The position numbers and the translations under genes were made by a program. A stretch of 48,009 nucleotides of DNA from a virus. The notes beneath the pieces are model-generated. The model made no database searches. It was not told where the DNA came from and was given only the letters and a program-made list of their open reading frames with translations. The stretch lies in the IMG/VR virus record IMGVR_UViG_3300050120_000073, positions 1 through 48,009 of that record. The stretch is one strand, 5' to 3'. Positions 23,965-29,932 of this stretch are shown here, in pieces. Within the stretch, counting starts at the first letter, position 1. Each line of letters begins with the position of its first letter.

Positions 23965-24942
23965 TTACGCCGGGATGTCTACCGCGACGGGACCCACGTA
24001 CATCGTTATCGGGTTGGCCGCCGTCACGCTCGCGTCGGCTGGCGGGTTGCCGGGGTCTCCGGTTTGGTGCTGCAGTCCGAGGAACTGCGGCGTGGCCAGC
24101 GAGTACGAGTTCGTCGGGTCCACGGCCACGGCGGTGTGGTCCGCGTACGTCACCGTGCACGTGGCCGCCACGTTGCCCGCAGCGTCGGTCACCGTAGTGA
24201 TCGCACCCGTGGTGGTCGACTTGAACACCCACAGGTGCTCTTGGCTGAGGTCCGCTCCCGCCGCGATGACGACGGCCACCTGGAACTGCGAGTTGGGCGC
24301 GGCGTAGTGGTACGACTGCTGGTAGGGCTGGGGCACTCCGCCCTTGAGCGCGGCGTTCATCTCTAGAATGTCGATTTCCGGTGGCCAGTTCTTGCGCCCC
24401 ATGAGCAAGACGATAGGCGTCATGCCGGGCATCGTGTCCCACTTGGCGACGAAGGCGAGATTCATGGTGGCGGGAAAGAGCGCGGTGCTCTGCAGGCCCG
24501 CGCCGCCCCATTGGTTGACGTGCGCCGCGATAGTCGCATCGTACTGCCAGCACTGCGCGAGTCCCGCCGGGTCGGGGTAGGCTTGCAGTCGCAGCCAACC
24601 GTCGCCCTTGAGCACGGTATGCTTGCCGACGAAGAAGCCCGTCTGCCCGCCCTCACTGCGTCCGTTGTAGGGCGTGGTCCAGAGCGCGGCGTTAAGTGTC
24701 GTCGAGGTCCACGCCTCCGCCAGTACGCGCTTGAAGCCCGCAGCCACGGCAGGCAGATTGAAGCCCGGCGCGGGTACGGGCGACGGGGGTGGCGTAACCG
24801 GAGGAGTGACCTTGGGAGTGGCCCAGTTCGGGTCCGCCAACTCCACCGTGACGGACACTGCGGACGAGTAAACCAGCCAGCCGTTGGTGCGGGCGGTGGC
24901 GGCTTGCGCGGGTGTTAGGACAACGAGCGGTGCGTCGGCCAC
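23965..24942 (-). CDS. GH16-family glycoside hydrolase (virion depolymerase candidate)
   Basis: A 325-residue protein starting at GTG 24942 behind GGAGGCG. After a short N-terminal domain and a Pro-rich linker (PPVTPPPSPVP, about 45-60), the rest has GH16 signatures: 'AALWTTPYNGRSEGGQTG', 'GGAGLQSTALFPATMNLAFVAKWD' and the catalytic 'PPEIDILEMN', matching the family's ExDxxE (E-I-D-I-L-E). 'HYAAPNSQF' and a distal 'EHLWVFKS' fit the jelly-roll. The enzyme would hydrolyse a beta-1,3/1,4-linked polysaccharide such as a host capsule or glucan. Encoded among fibre genes, so most likely virion-attached. Substrate cannot be fixed from sequence. Confidence 0.87.
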   Translation of the reverse strand: MADAPLVVLTPAQAATARTNGWLVYSSAVSVTVELADPNWATPKVTPPVTPPPSPVPAPGFNLPAVAAGFKRVLAEAWTSTTLNAALWTTPYNGRSEGGQTGFFVGKHTVLKGDGWLRLQAYPDPAGLAQCWQYDATIAAHVNQWGGAGLQSTALFPATMNLAFVAKWDTMPGMTPIVLLMGRKNWPPEIDILEMNAALKGGVPQPYQQSYHYAAPNSQFQVAVVIAAGADLSQEHLWVFKSTTTGAITTVTDAAGNVAATCTVTYADHTAVAVDPTNSYSLATPQFLGLQHQTGDPGNPPADASVTAANPITMYVGPVAVDIPA

Positions 24943-24944
24943 GA

Positions 24945-25283
24945 TTACGCCTCCGGTACGGGTGCAGCCTCTGCGGGCGCGTCGCCCACTTGAACGACAA
25001 ACTCGTCGCTGGGCACCAGCCCTTCGAACGTGCCATGCTCGACGTGAAAGGCCCGAATCTTGGCCTTGAGTTCCGCATCATGGTCGACGTGAATGCCGAT
25101 GAACTTGTCCGTCACGTTATACGGCGTGCCGTCGTCCATGCGCAGCGTCGTGGAGATGGGGCCGGTCCAGAAGATGTGATGCGTGGCGGGCATCGGATTG
25201 GCCGGGTCGTCGAAGTCAAAGGTGAAGTTCGGCGTGCCGTCCTCGTTGTCGCCGTTGTACGTTTTGGTCGGATGGAACTGCAT
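24945..25283 (-). CDS. Small hypothetical virion-associated protein
   Basis: A 112-residue acidic protein (FTFDFDDPANPMPATHHIFW, IHVDHDAELKAKIRAFHVEHG, ending in an Ala/Pro tail). AGGAGG lies before the ATG. It sits between the fibre-like gene and GH16 within the same operon, 2 nt from the latter. No family is recognised; an adaptor or chaperone role for the neighbouring enzymes is only a guess from position. Confidence 0.6.
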   Translation of the reverse strand: MQFHPTKTYNGDNEDGTPNFTFDFDDPANPMPATHHIFWTGPISTTLRMDDGTPYNVTDKFIGIHVDHDAELKAKIRAFHVEHGTFEGLVPSDEFVVQVGDAPAEAAPVPEA

Positions 25284-25292
25284 GTGGCCTCC

Positions 25293-25871
25293 TTAGCCCT
25301 GTACTGCGACGGTTAGTGCGCCTACGGCTGCCGACACCGTGGCACCCGACGGCACGACGAGGGAGGAGCCTAACGCCGTGCCGCCGTTCCACGAGCCACC
25401 AGACACGGCAGACCAATAGCCCTGGTGGGTGATGGTCACGCTCGGCATCGCGGTGAACGTTTGGCTGTTGGTCGAGGCTTTGACTCCCGACGCGGCGATG
25501 CCCAGGGTGACGGACTGGCGAGCGTATGAACCGCCCGAGGCTTCGTTGGCTCCGGTCTGCCCCGGCGATGCGGTGTGCAGGCTCGCCCACTGCGCCATGG
25601 TGAAGACGTAGGCGCTGACGGTCAAGGTGGTGATGGTGCCCGTGAGGGTCACCACGCCGGTCGTGTAGTTGACCGAGACCACCAAGCCACCGGAGGTGAT
25701 GCCCGCGCCGGTCACGGTCATGCCCGCCAAAATCAGCGCCGCCGTGGTTACGTCGTAGGTCAAGGTCGTGGTGCCGTTGGTCGCGGTGCAGGTGCGCGTG
25801 ATGGCCGCCGAGGGGAACAACGCCTCTACCGCCGCGTTTGAGTTGTTGTTAGTCAGGTAGGTGTTGGCCAC
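25293..25871 (-). CDS. Tail fibre or decoration-like protein
   Basis: A 192-residue Thr/Ser/Ala/Gly-rich beta protein starting at GTG 25871 with a GGAGCACA ribosome site. The central 'ASLHTASPGQTGANEASGGSYARQSV' is a motif repeatedly met in phage tail fibre and head-fibre proteins (LHTA.PG.TG.NE..GG.YARQ). The C-terminal 'GYWSAVSGGSWNGGTALGSSLVVPSGATV' fits the same family. It is the first gene of the fibre/terminase operon after the extended -10 element. Confidence 0.75.
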   Translation of the reverse strand: MANTYLTNNNSNAAVEALFPSAAITRTCTATNGTTTLTYDVTTAALILAGMTVTGAGITSGGLVVSVNYTTGVVTLTGTITTLTVSAYVFTMAQWASLHTASPGQTGANEASGGSYARQSVTLGIAASGVKASTNSQTFTAMPSVTITHQGYWSAVSGGSWNGGTALGSSLVVPSGATVSAAVGALTVAVQG

Positions 25872-25906
25872 GGGCTGTGCTCCTTATTGGGCGGACGACA
25901 TGGGGA

Positions 25907-25918
25907 CAGCCTAGCACG
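25907..25918 (-). promoter_or_regulatory. Shared extended -10 element (late promoter candidate)
   Basis: CGTGCTAGGCTG on the minus strand, the same 12-mer as at 16168-16179. It stands 36 nt before the GTG of the first fibre gene and overlaps the 3' end of the WhiB gene. Expected role: start of the structural-gene transcript. Confidence 0.4.
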
Positions 25919-26159
25919 CTTCGGTCGCTTTGCGGAGACGTTGCAGCAAGCGGCGACTCCGTCCTGACTCGCCACCCCACATGCCAATGCGATGGTGGTG
26001 GTCGAGCGCGTAGTCAAGGCATGAAAAGCGCACCGGGCACGAGTCGCAAATCAGGCGAGCGGCCTCGACGTCCCGAGGGTGCGGCGAGAAGAAAAGGTCG
26101 GTTTGTCCTTTACACTTGGCCCGGTCGCGCCAGCCTTCATCTTGTCCGTCTTCGCTCAC
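25911..26159 (-). CDS. WhiB-family iron-sulfur transcription factor
   Basis: From GTG 26159 the protein has 82 residues. Four cysteines at 16, 38, 41 and 47 give C-x21-CxxC-x5-C, the WhiB iron-sulfur cluster pattern, followed by 'RIGMWGGES' (the G[IV/M]WGG turn) and a basic 'GRSRRLLQRLRK' helix for DNA binding. WhiB proteins are found only in actinobacteria and their phages, where they bind the host sigma factor and change transcription. The frame is open to GTG 26237, but that start overlaps the upstream gene and lacks a ribosome site. It stands directly before the structural operon, so it may control it or the host division genes. Confidence 0.93.
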   Translation of the reverse strand: MSEDGQDEGWRDRAKCKGQTDLFFSPHPRDVEAARLICDSCPVRFSCLDYALDHHHRIGMWGGESGRSRRLLQRLRKATEAC

Positions 26160-26200
26160 CCACGTGCCTGCACGGAAACCAGTGAAGCACGCGGTTTGGG

Positions 26201-26563
26201 TCAATAGCCGCCCGTGCAGTGTCCCTGGTCGGGCCACCAGCCGCCGTTGGCGGCTACGAAGTGCGCCATCGCCCAGGCTTGCTGCTCAATCGTCGCCTGC
26301 GACATGTAGCGCGGGAACGACGGCGCTTTGTACATCAGCCAGGTAGCGTCGAGCCAGCCGAGCCCGCCGAAGTATTGTGGCCCGCTAACGTTCCACACTG
26401 GCTCTTCACAGTTGTGGACGTTGAGCGTCTTGCGCAATATCGCCGCGCTGACTAGGGGGTGCGGGTGATGATGAGTCACAGCCGAAGCGGCGACAGGCGA
26501 GCCCGTCGCCAGCACGACGGCCAATGTGATGATGAGGCTGGTTTTGCGTAGAAGGTGAGTCAC
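26201..26563 (-). CDS. Secreted Rpf/transglycosylase-like protein
   Basis: A 120-residue protein from GTG 26563 (GGAGAACC ribosome site). Residues 1-30 are a Sec signal peptide: basic start (HLLRK), hydrophobic core (TSLIITLAVVLATG), small residues at the likely cut (AASAVT). The mature part resembles the resuscitation-promoting factor / small transglycosylase domain: a CE pair (NCEEPVWN, putative catalytic Glu), 'YFGGLGWLDATW' and a distal 'EQQAWAMAHFVAANGGWWPDQGHC', which parallel the Rpf elements 'YYGGLQF...TW' and 'EQ...A......G..WP.C'. The two Cys may form a disulfide. Expected action: cleavage of host peptidoglycan from outside the membrane. Short for the family; the Glu assignment is inference. 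Confidence 0.78.
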   Translation of the reverse strand: MTHLLRKTSLIITLAVVLATGSPVAASAVTHHHPHPLVSAAILRKTLNVHNCEEPVWNVSGPQYFGGLGWLDATWLMYKAPSFPRYMSQATIEQQAWAMAHFVAANGGWWPDQGHCTGGY

Positions 26564-26621
26564 GGTTCTCCAATGCTTGGGGGTTAGAGCGCACTGCTAC
26601 TACTCGTTGGGTTCACGGGCA

Positions 26622-26798
26622 TCACCTCCTCTCGCGTCCCGAATGGTGCAGGGTGGTCACGTATTGGCAGGTGTCGGTCAAGTGGTTCTGCAGCGTGCGA
26701 ATGTCGGCTAAGGTCCAGCCAAGCACCACCGCACACTCCTGCATGACGCCGCACAGCGGGCACACCACACTTACGGCCTCCAGTTCAATATCGCTCAC
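26622..26798 (-). CDS. Tiny zinc-knuckle protein
   Basis: A 58-residue protein from GTG 26798, which overlaps the stop of the previous tiny gene (GTGA). It contains 'VVCPLCGVMQECAVV' and a later 'NHLTDTCQYV', giving CxxC...C and H...C as possible zinc ligands. It ends in a Arg-rich GRERR, whose codons form the AGGAGG ribosome site for what follows. Small proteins of this kind are common in actinophages; no function is known. After it a 12-codon frame (ATG 26623) fills part of the gap to the Rpf-like gene and may be only a spacer. Confidence 0.6.
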   Translation of the reverse strand: MSDIELEAVSVVCPLCGVMQECAVVLGWTLADIRTLQNHLTDTCQYVTTLHHSGRERR

Positions 26799-26923
26799 CA
26801 GGCTACCGCTTGATAGGTGAGTTGCTCGTCGTTAAGTGCCCAAGCGCCCGACTCGGTCTCGGGCAAGAACACCAGCAGCAGTACCGCAACCAGCGGCACT
26901 AACCAGAATAAGCGGCGCTTCAT
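26795..26923 (-). CDS. Tiny membrane peptide
   Basis: A 42-residue protein from ATG 26923, overlapping the preceding stop (ATGA). It has a basic start (MKRRLFW), one hydrophobic segment (LVPLVAVLLLVFLP) and a polar tail (ETESGAWALNDEQLTYQ). The layout is that of a single-span inner-membrane peptide with the tail outside. Small phage membrane peptides of this kind can act in lysis timing or superinfection exclusion, but nothing here identifies a role. Confidence 0.6.
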   Translation of the reverse strand: MKRRLFWLVPLVAVLLLVFLPETESGAWALNDEQLTYQAVAW

Positions 26924-27111
26924 ATTGCAGTCACTCGGTCGGCCATGCGTTGCAGTTCTCGCAATATGGCTGGCTTGCCTACCGGTTCGCGTGGCAGGAT
27001 TCGCACGTGGCTGCGCGGCTCGCGCGTAGCGTCGAACCGTTGGGTGGTGATGTTGTGCGACCGCATACCCCAGCCTATCACGACATTTGCCGCGTGGACA
27101 CGCTCAGTCAT
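26920..27111 (-). CDS. Small basic hypothetical protein
   Basis: A 63-residue protein from ATG 27111, overlapping the previous stop by 8 nt. It is basic with few hydrophobics (TTQRFDATREPRSHVRILPREP, ILRELQRMADRV). The longer frame from 27231 lies wholly inside the neighbour gene and was not used. Function unknown; possible nucleic-acid binding from charge only. Confidence 0.5.
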   Translation of the reverse strand: MTERVHAANVVIGWGMRSHNITTQRFDATREPRSHVRILPREPVGKPAILRELQRMADRVTAI

Positions 27112-27400
27112 CGTCGCTACCCTCCACGTGCTTGTCGCTACCGCAGAAGTCACACGTCCGCGCGCCGTCCTTGACGTACTCAAAGCAGTCTTGGCAGTAG
27201 TGCAGGTGGTGGCGCTCCATGTCGAGTTCATCGACCGACTCGGTGGTCTCGTCGTCGGCCATCTCGTTGTAGTCTTCCAGTTGCAAGCGCAGCCGGGCGA
27301 TTAGGTTGATGGCGTCCTGGTGGCTGCCGTTGGCGAAGTCGATAGCCGCCAGATTGCGCGCGTTGTTCAGGCGCTCGTCTTCGTTGATTGATTTGGTCAT
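27104..27400 (-). CDS. Zinc-ribbon protein with acidic ends
   Basis: A 98-residue protein. A helical N-terminal part (AINLIARLRLQLEDYNEM) leads to a C-terminal ribbon 'YCQDCFEYVKDGARTCDFCGSD' with two CxxC pairs, then an acidic end. This is a classic zinc ribbon. It starts the operon behind the promoter at 27435-27463; the leader is CA-rich (ACGAACCACCGACC) with an AAAGGA ribosome site. Here the first codon position at +1 is ACG, not ATG, so this gene lacks the dual start. Confidence 0.75.
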   Translation of the reverse strand: MTKSINEDERLNNARNLAAIDFANGSHQDAINLIARLRLQLEDYNEMADDETTESVDELDMERHHLHYCQDCFEYVKDGARTCDFCGSDKHVEGSDDD

Positions 27401-27434
27401 GGTGGTGGTCCTTTGGTCGGTGGTTCGTTAAACC

Positions 27435-27463
27435 AGTCTACCACACCCTTGTCACAGAGTCAA
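27435..27463 (-). promoter_or_regulatory. Promoter with TTGAC-N5-GACAA operator
   Basis: Minus strand: TTGACT, 17-nt spacer, TAGACT. The dyad TTGTC-ACAGA-GTCAA occupies 27449-27463 on the plus strand. It drives the small-gene cluster that includes the Rpf-like and WhiB genes. Confidence 0.8.
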
Positions 27464-27522
27464 GCACCCCGCTCGATGTCCTGCCAACCGTCCTCGCGCC
27501 CGCCCCGCACCCGGTACCCGTT

Positions 27523-27693
27523 TCATCGGTTGCCCGTGTGGTAGTCGTGGTTGTGCCGCTCCCAGTCCTTGCGGGCTTCGTTCCAGGAGTTGCGCCACTT
27601 GAACGACACACCAGGACAGTGGCCACAGCCGAAGCGCGCCGCCTCACCACTCCTGCGTAGTTCGCGGGTGTGACGACGTGCAGCCTTACCCAC
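27523..27693 (-). CDS. Small basic CxxC/His protein
   Basis: A 56-residue protein from GTG 27693, just after the stop of the preceding gene (27696). It is strongly basic and has 'FGCGHCPGVSFKWRNSWNEARKDWERHNHDYH'-type layout: CxxC followed by two spaced His, consistent with a C2H2-like zinc site. It fills most of the gap before the promoter at 27435. Ribosome site is weak. Function unknown, DNA binding is plausible. Confidence 0.55.
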   Translation of the reverse strand: MGKAARRHTRELRRSGEAARFGCGHCPGVSFKWRNSWNEARKDWERHNHDYHTGNR

Positions 27694-27695
27694 GT

Positions 27696-28325
27696 TCAAT
27701 CACGCGGCATCGTCCTTAGAATCTCGGCGGCGACCACGCGCCCCTCGATGATGGTCTCGGCGGAGAGCCCTAGACGTGGCGACTGCAGTAGGGACAGCAT
27801 CGCAGCCACGATACGCCCAGCCTGCGTCTCCAGGATGTCGATTTGCCGCTGCTCGATACCAGCGTCGAGTGCCATCTTGCAGAGTCGAGCATGCTGTATG
27901 CGCTCCTCCGACCACGCCTGCAGTAGCGGGTTAAGGCGCTCGCCGCTCGGCCCGACGTGCGACAACTGCCAATCCTCCAGCGCCTCGCACGCCTCGCCCA
28001 ACGCACGCGCCACCTGCCCCGACCACAGCACTTCGCGCAGTAGTCCCGCTTCTGGCGTCTCCTGGTCGTCGGCGTTGAAGGCCACGAGTTGCGCCGCCCT
28101 TCGCTGTATCTCGACGAGTGCCACTCGCTTAGTCGCGTTGGCCTTGGCCTGCGGATTGTCGCCCCCGTGTAGGCGACAAACGAATTGACCCGTCATGGGT
28201 GAGATTCCGCACGGCTTGCCCTTGCGATTGTGTGCCCGGCACCGAGGGTGCACCTTCTTGTACAGTTCACATTCTTTGCGGTCGCACGGCGATTTGACCA
28301 ACGACAACACGCGAGTCGGCGTCAT
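27696..28325 (-). CDS. DNA-binding protein with HGG-type zinc motif (small terminase candidate)
   Basis: A 209-residue protein from ATG 28325 (ATGA overlap with the preceding gene). The N-terminus has a Cys pair (PCDRKEC) and 'CRAHNRKGKPCGISPMTGQFVCRLHGGDNPQAK', the C..(N)..G..C......FVC..HGG motif frequent in phage and actinobacterial proteins annotated as terminase small subunits or hypothetical zinc proteins. The remaining 150 residues are helical and charged. In this phage no other small terminase is evident next to the large subunit, so it is a candidate, though 6 kb away. A dyad resembling the operator (28330-28344) lies just upstream. Confidence 0.6.
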   Translation of the reverse strand: MTPTRVLSLVKSPCDRKECELYKKVHPRCRAHNRKGKPCGISPMTGQFVCRLHGGDNPQAKANATKRVALVEIQRRAAQLVAFNADDQETPEAGLLREVLWSGQVARALGEACEALEDWQLSHVGPSGERLNPLLQAWSEERIQHARLCKMALDAGIEQRQIDILETQAGRIVAAMLSLLQSPRLGLSAETIIEGRVVAAEILRTMPRD

Positions 28326-28522
28326 GGGGTTGCCCACGTGTCAAGGTCTTTGCTGCATTCGATACTGGTCGAAAGGGTCATCTCTCCTACCTTTTGTCCA
28401 CAGGACATGCGCGACCGCCTCTTGCCGCATCGGCTGCAGCGCTGATATTGCCTACCGTCTATCCCGTAGCCCAATATGCGCCACTGATGACGACTGCTCC
28501 ACCAGCACTGCAGCCTTCGCAC
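28322..28522 (-). CDS. Small zinc-ribbon protein
   Basis: A 66-residue protein from GTG 28522, following the previous stop by 1 nt. The sequence 'HQWRILGYGIDGRQYQRCSRCGKRRSRMSCG' is a compact zinc-ribbon of the W...Y..C..CGKR type common among phage small proteins. Basic overall. It is translationally coupled at both ends. No specific role known. Confidence 0.62.
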   Translation of the reverse strand: MRRLQCWWSSRHQWRILGYGIDGRQYQRCSRCGKRRSRMSCGQKVGEMTLSTSIECSKDLDTWATP

Positions 28523-28523
28523 T

Positions 28524-28757
28524 CTACGACTCGTCAGCGTCGTGGATGCTTACGCGCTCGCTGCCTTCGGCCTCCGCGCTGCCTTCCAGCGATGCGGTCA
28601 AGGACGTGATGCGTGACGCGTCTTCGCTAAAGACGTTCTCGCCCTCGTTCCACAAGTGCAGGACGCCATCGGCCACTGTGACCGCGTCGGCCTCGATTTC
28701 GTGCTCCACGGCGTTGCCTCCGAGTTGATGCACTCGAATCTGGTATTTTTCCATCAT
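28524..28757 (-). CDS. Small acidic hypothetical protein
   Basis: A 77-residue strongly acidic protein (VEHEIEADAVTVADGVLHLWNEGENVFSEDA, ending SIHDADES). Beta-type segments suggest a small barrel. GGAGCAGGC precedes the ATG-ATG start, which overlaps the preceding stop. The acidic character could mean a nucleic-acid mimic or an inhibitor, but this is speculation from composition. Unknown family. Confidence 0.6.
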   Translation of the reverse strand: MMEKYQIRVHQLGGNAVEHEIEADAVTVADGVLHLWNEGENVFSEDASRITSLTASLEGSAEAEGSERVSIHDADES

Positions 28758-28909
28758 GCCTGCTCCCCCACTATTGCTTTTTTTGCTGCCTCGCTATTTG
28801 CGACTGTCATCACTCCGAACCCGTCATCGGCTCTCACGTAATGTGGCCCCTCGTGCTCCAACTCGCGCCTGCACCGGTCGCTGTTCCTCACGTATTCGCA
28901 TGCTTTCAT
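28754..28909 (-). CDS. Tiny Cys-containing protein
   Basis: A 51-residue protein from ATG 28909 with AAGGGG before it and a 4-nt overlap with the next gene. 'CEYVRNSDRCRRELEHEGPHYVRADDG' has two Cys and two His, a possible knuckle of the C..C..H..H type with the 'HEGPHY' element seen in many actinophage small proteins (C....C...L..GPH). Function unknown. Confidence 0.6.
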   Translation of the reverse strand: MKACEYVRNSDRCRRELEHEGPHYVRADDGFGVMTVANSEAAKKAIVGEQA

Positions 28910-28937
28910 GGTTGCCCCTTCGACACTCCATCCTACA

Positions 28938-29120
28938 CTACTTCTTGTTGTGTCGCCAGTGTCGCCAATGAAGCACTTGAGTGCCGCCCAAATGCCCGCC
29001 AGTCACCTTGATGGTCTTACCGCACGTGAAGCATGCCGCGTAGCCCAGCGACACGCTGCCTTTGCGCGGAGTTGGCGTGTGTGCCTTCTCCGACTCAGTG
29101 ACCGCTGCTACCGAACCCAT
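28938..29120 (-). CDS. Small basic CxxC protein
   Basis: A 60-residue basic protein from ATG 29120, overlapping the dUTPase gene by 26 nt (GAGGGTGCG ribosome site). 'YAACFTCGKTIKVTGGHLGG' and 'HWRHWRH' give CxxC followed by clustered His and Trp. It looks like a small zinc or nucleic-acid binder. Function unknown. Confidence 0.55.
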   Translation of the reverse strand: MGSVAAVTESEKAHTPTPRKGSVSLGYAACFTCGKTIKVTGGHLGGTQVLHWRHWRHNKK

Positions 29121-29538
29121 CGCACCCTCGCTCAGTCCTCGTATCCACTACCCCTTGCTCGATTCGGACGTTTATCGCACAATTCTGCATGAGCACCAAC
29201 TGCGCCAGGCGCGTGCCCGAAGGCACCACCACGGCTCGATCACTCACGTTGTGCACGCCGATGTACAGCGGCCCGCGATATAGCGTGTCGATGACCGAAC
29301 TGCGCACCTCCAGCCCCCAACGCTCGCGAGTGGACGAGCGCGTGTGGAGGAGACCGAACGCCCAACCCGGCAGGTGCAGGGCCTTGACTCCCGTGTAGAT
29401 GCGCGTGCGCTCGCCCGCTTCGATCAGCGCTCCTTCCCCGTCCCCCCACGTCGCGAGGTCCAGCCCCGCATCGCCCACCTTCGCGATACTGGGAAGCAGT
29501 GCGCCTGGTTCCAATTCGAATCGCACGGTATTAATCAT
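29095..29538 (-). CDS. dut: dUTPase (dUTP diphosphatase)
   Basis: I use ATG 29538 (MINTVRFEL), which overlaps the preceding stop as ATGA; the 147 residues match the normal trimeric dUTPase length. All five motifs are present: 'GDAGLDLAT' (1, with catalytic-site Asp), 'HTRSSTRERWGL' (2), 'VIDTLYRGPLYIGVHNVSD' (3, the Tyr and Asp of the uracil pocket), 'VPSGTRLAQLVLM' (4) and 'ERGCDGFGSSGH' (5, the mobile Arg/Phe/Gly tail). It hydrolyses dUTP to dUMP and diphosphate, keeping U out of DNA and feeding thymidylate synthesis. In the context of a modified-base genome it is one of several pool-cleaning enzymes. Confidence 0.96.
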   Translation of the reverse strand: MINTVRFELEPGALLPSIAKVGDAGLDLATWGDGEGALIEAGERTRIYTGVKALHLPGWAFGLLHTRSSTRERWGLEVRSSVIDTLYRGPLYIGVHNVSDRAVVVPSGTRLAQLVLMQNCAINVRIEQGVVDTRTERGCDGFGSSGH

Positions 29539-29741
29539 CGCTGGTCCGTCGCTATCGTCTTGCAACTCTCGTTGCACGCCGTGCGCATGCGCTGCAGGGG
29601 CGATGACCATTTGCTGTGCGTGTGCACCAGGGACGCTGCGCCGACGTTGCTAAAGTGCTGGCGAGCCATGCGCTCGATGTCACTCCTGGAGTTCTCGTCG
29701 AGCACGTAATAGTGCGACGTTATCTCGGTTTCCACGCTCAT
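29535..29741 (-). CDS. Small protein, paralogue of its neighbour
   Basis: A 68-residue protein. The core 'HYYVLDENSRSDIERMARQHFSNVGAASLVHTHSK' and 'TACNESCKT' resembles the next gene (29738-29932) in the order of hydrophobic, His and Cys residues. It carries a pair of late Cys. Tandem duplication is likely. Unknown function; both sit between dUTPase and the MazG-like gene with 4-nt overlaps. Confidence 0.55.
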   Translation of the reverse strand: MSVETEITSHYYVLDENSRSDIERMARQHFSNVGAASLVHTHSKWSSPLQRMRTACNESCKTIATDQR

Positions 29742-29932
29742 GATTTCTCCATTGGCCAGTTATAGCATTGCTCGTTGCACTTTAAACCTTGCGCGTGGTT
29801 ATGAATTGAGCAAGGCGCACCCGATATAGCATGTGTGGCCCCCGCAATGCGCGCTAAGTCCTTGTGCGACACCGCATTTACTGCGTAGACGTGCTGTGCC
29901 TCTGTCTCCACTTTTGCTGTTTTAGTTGCCAT
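29738..29932 (-). CDS. Small protein, paralogue of its neighbour
   Basis: A 64-residue protein. 'HVYAVNAVSHKDLARIAGATHAISGAPCSIHNHAQG' and 'CNEQCYNW' parallel the 29535-29741 protein: HxY, a helix with DLAR/DIER, then a SxxxxHxH and CNExC. Possible metal binding through H and C. No family is recognised. Confidence 0.55.
   Translation of the reverse strand: MATKTAKVETEAQHVYAVNAVSHKDLARIAGATHAISGAPCSIHNHAQGLKCNEQCYNWPMEKS

Noticed and set aside
27438-27650. Thr/Gly-rich minus-strand frame 27438-27650
   Set aside because: It overlaps the promoter and the better supported CxxC/His frame at 27523-27693 and has low-complexity composition.
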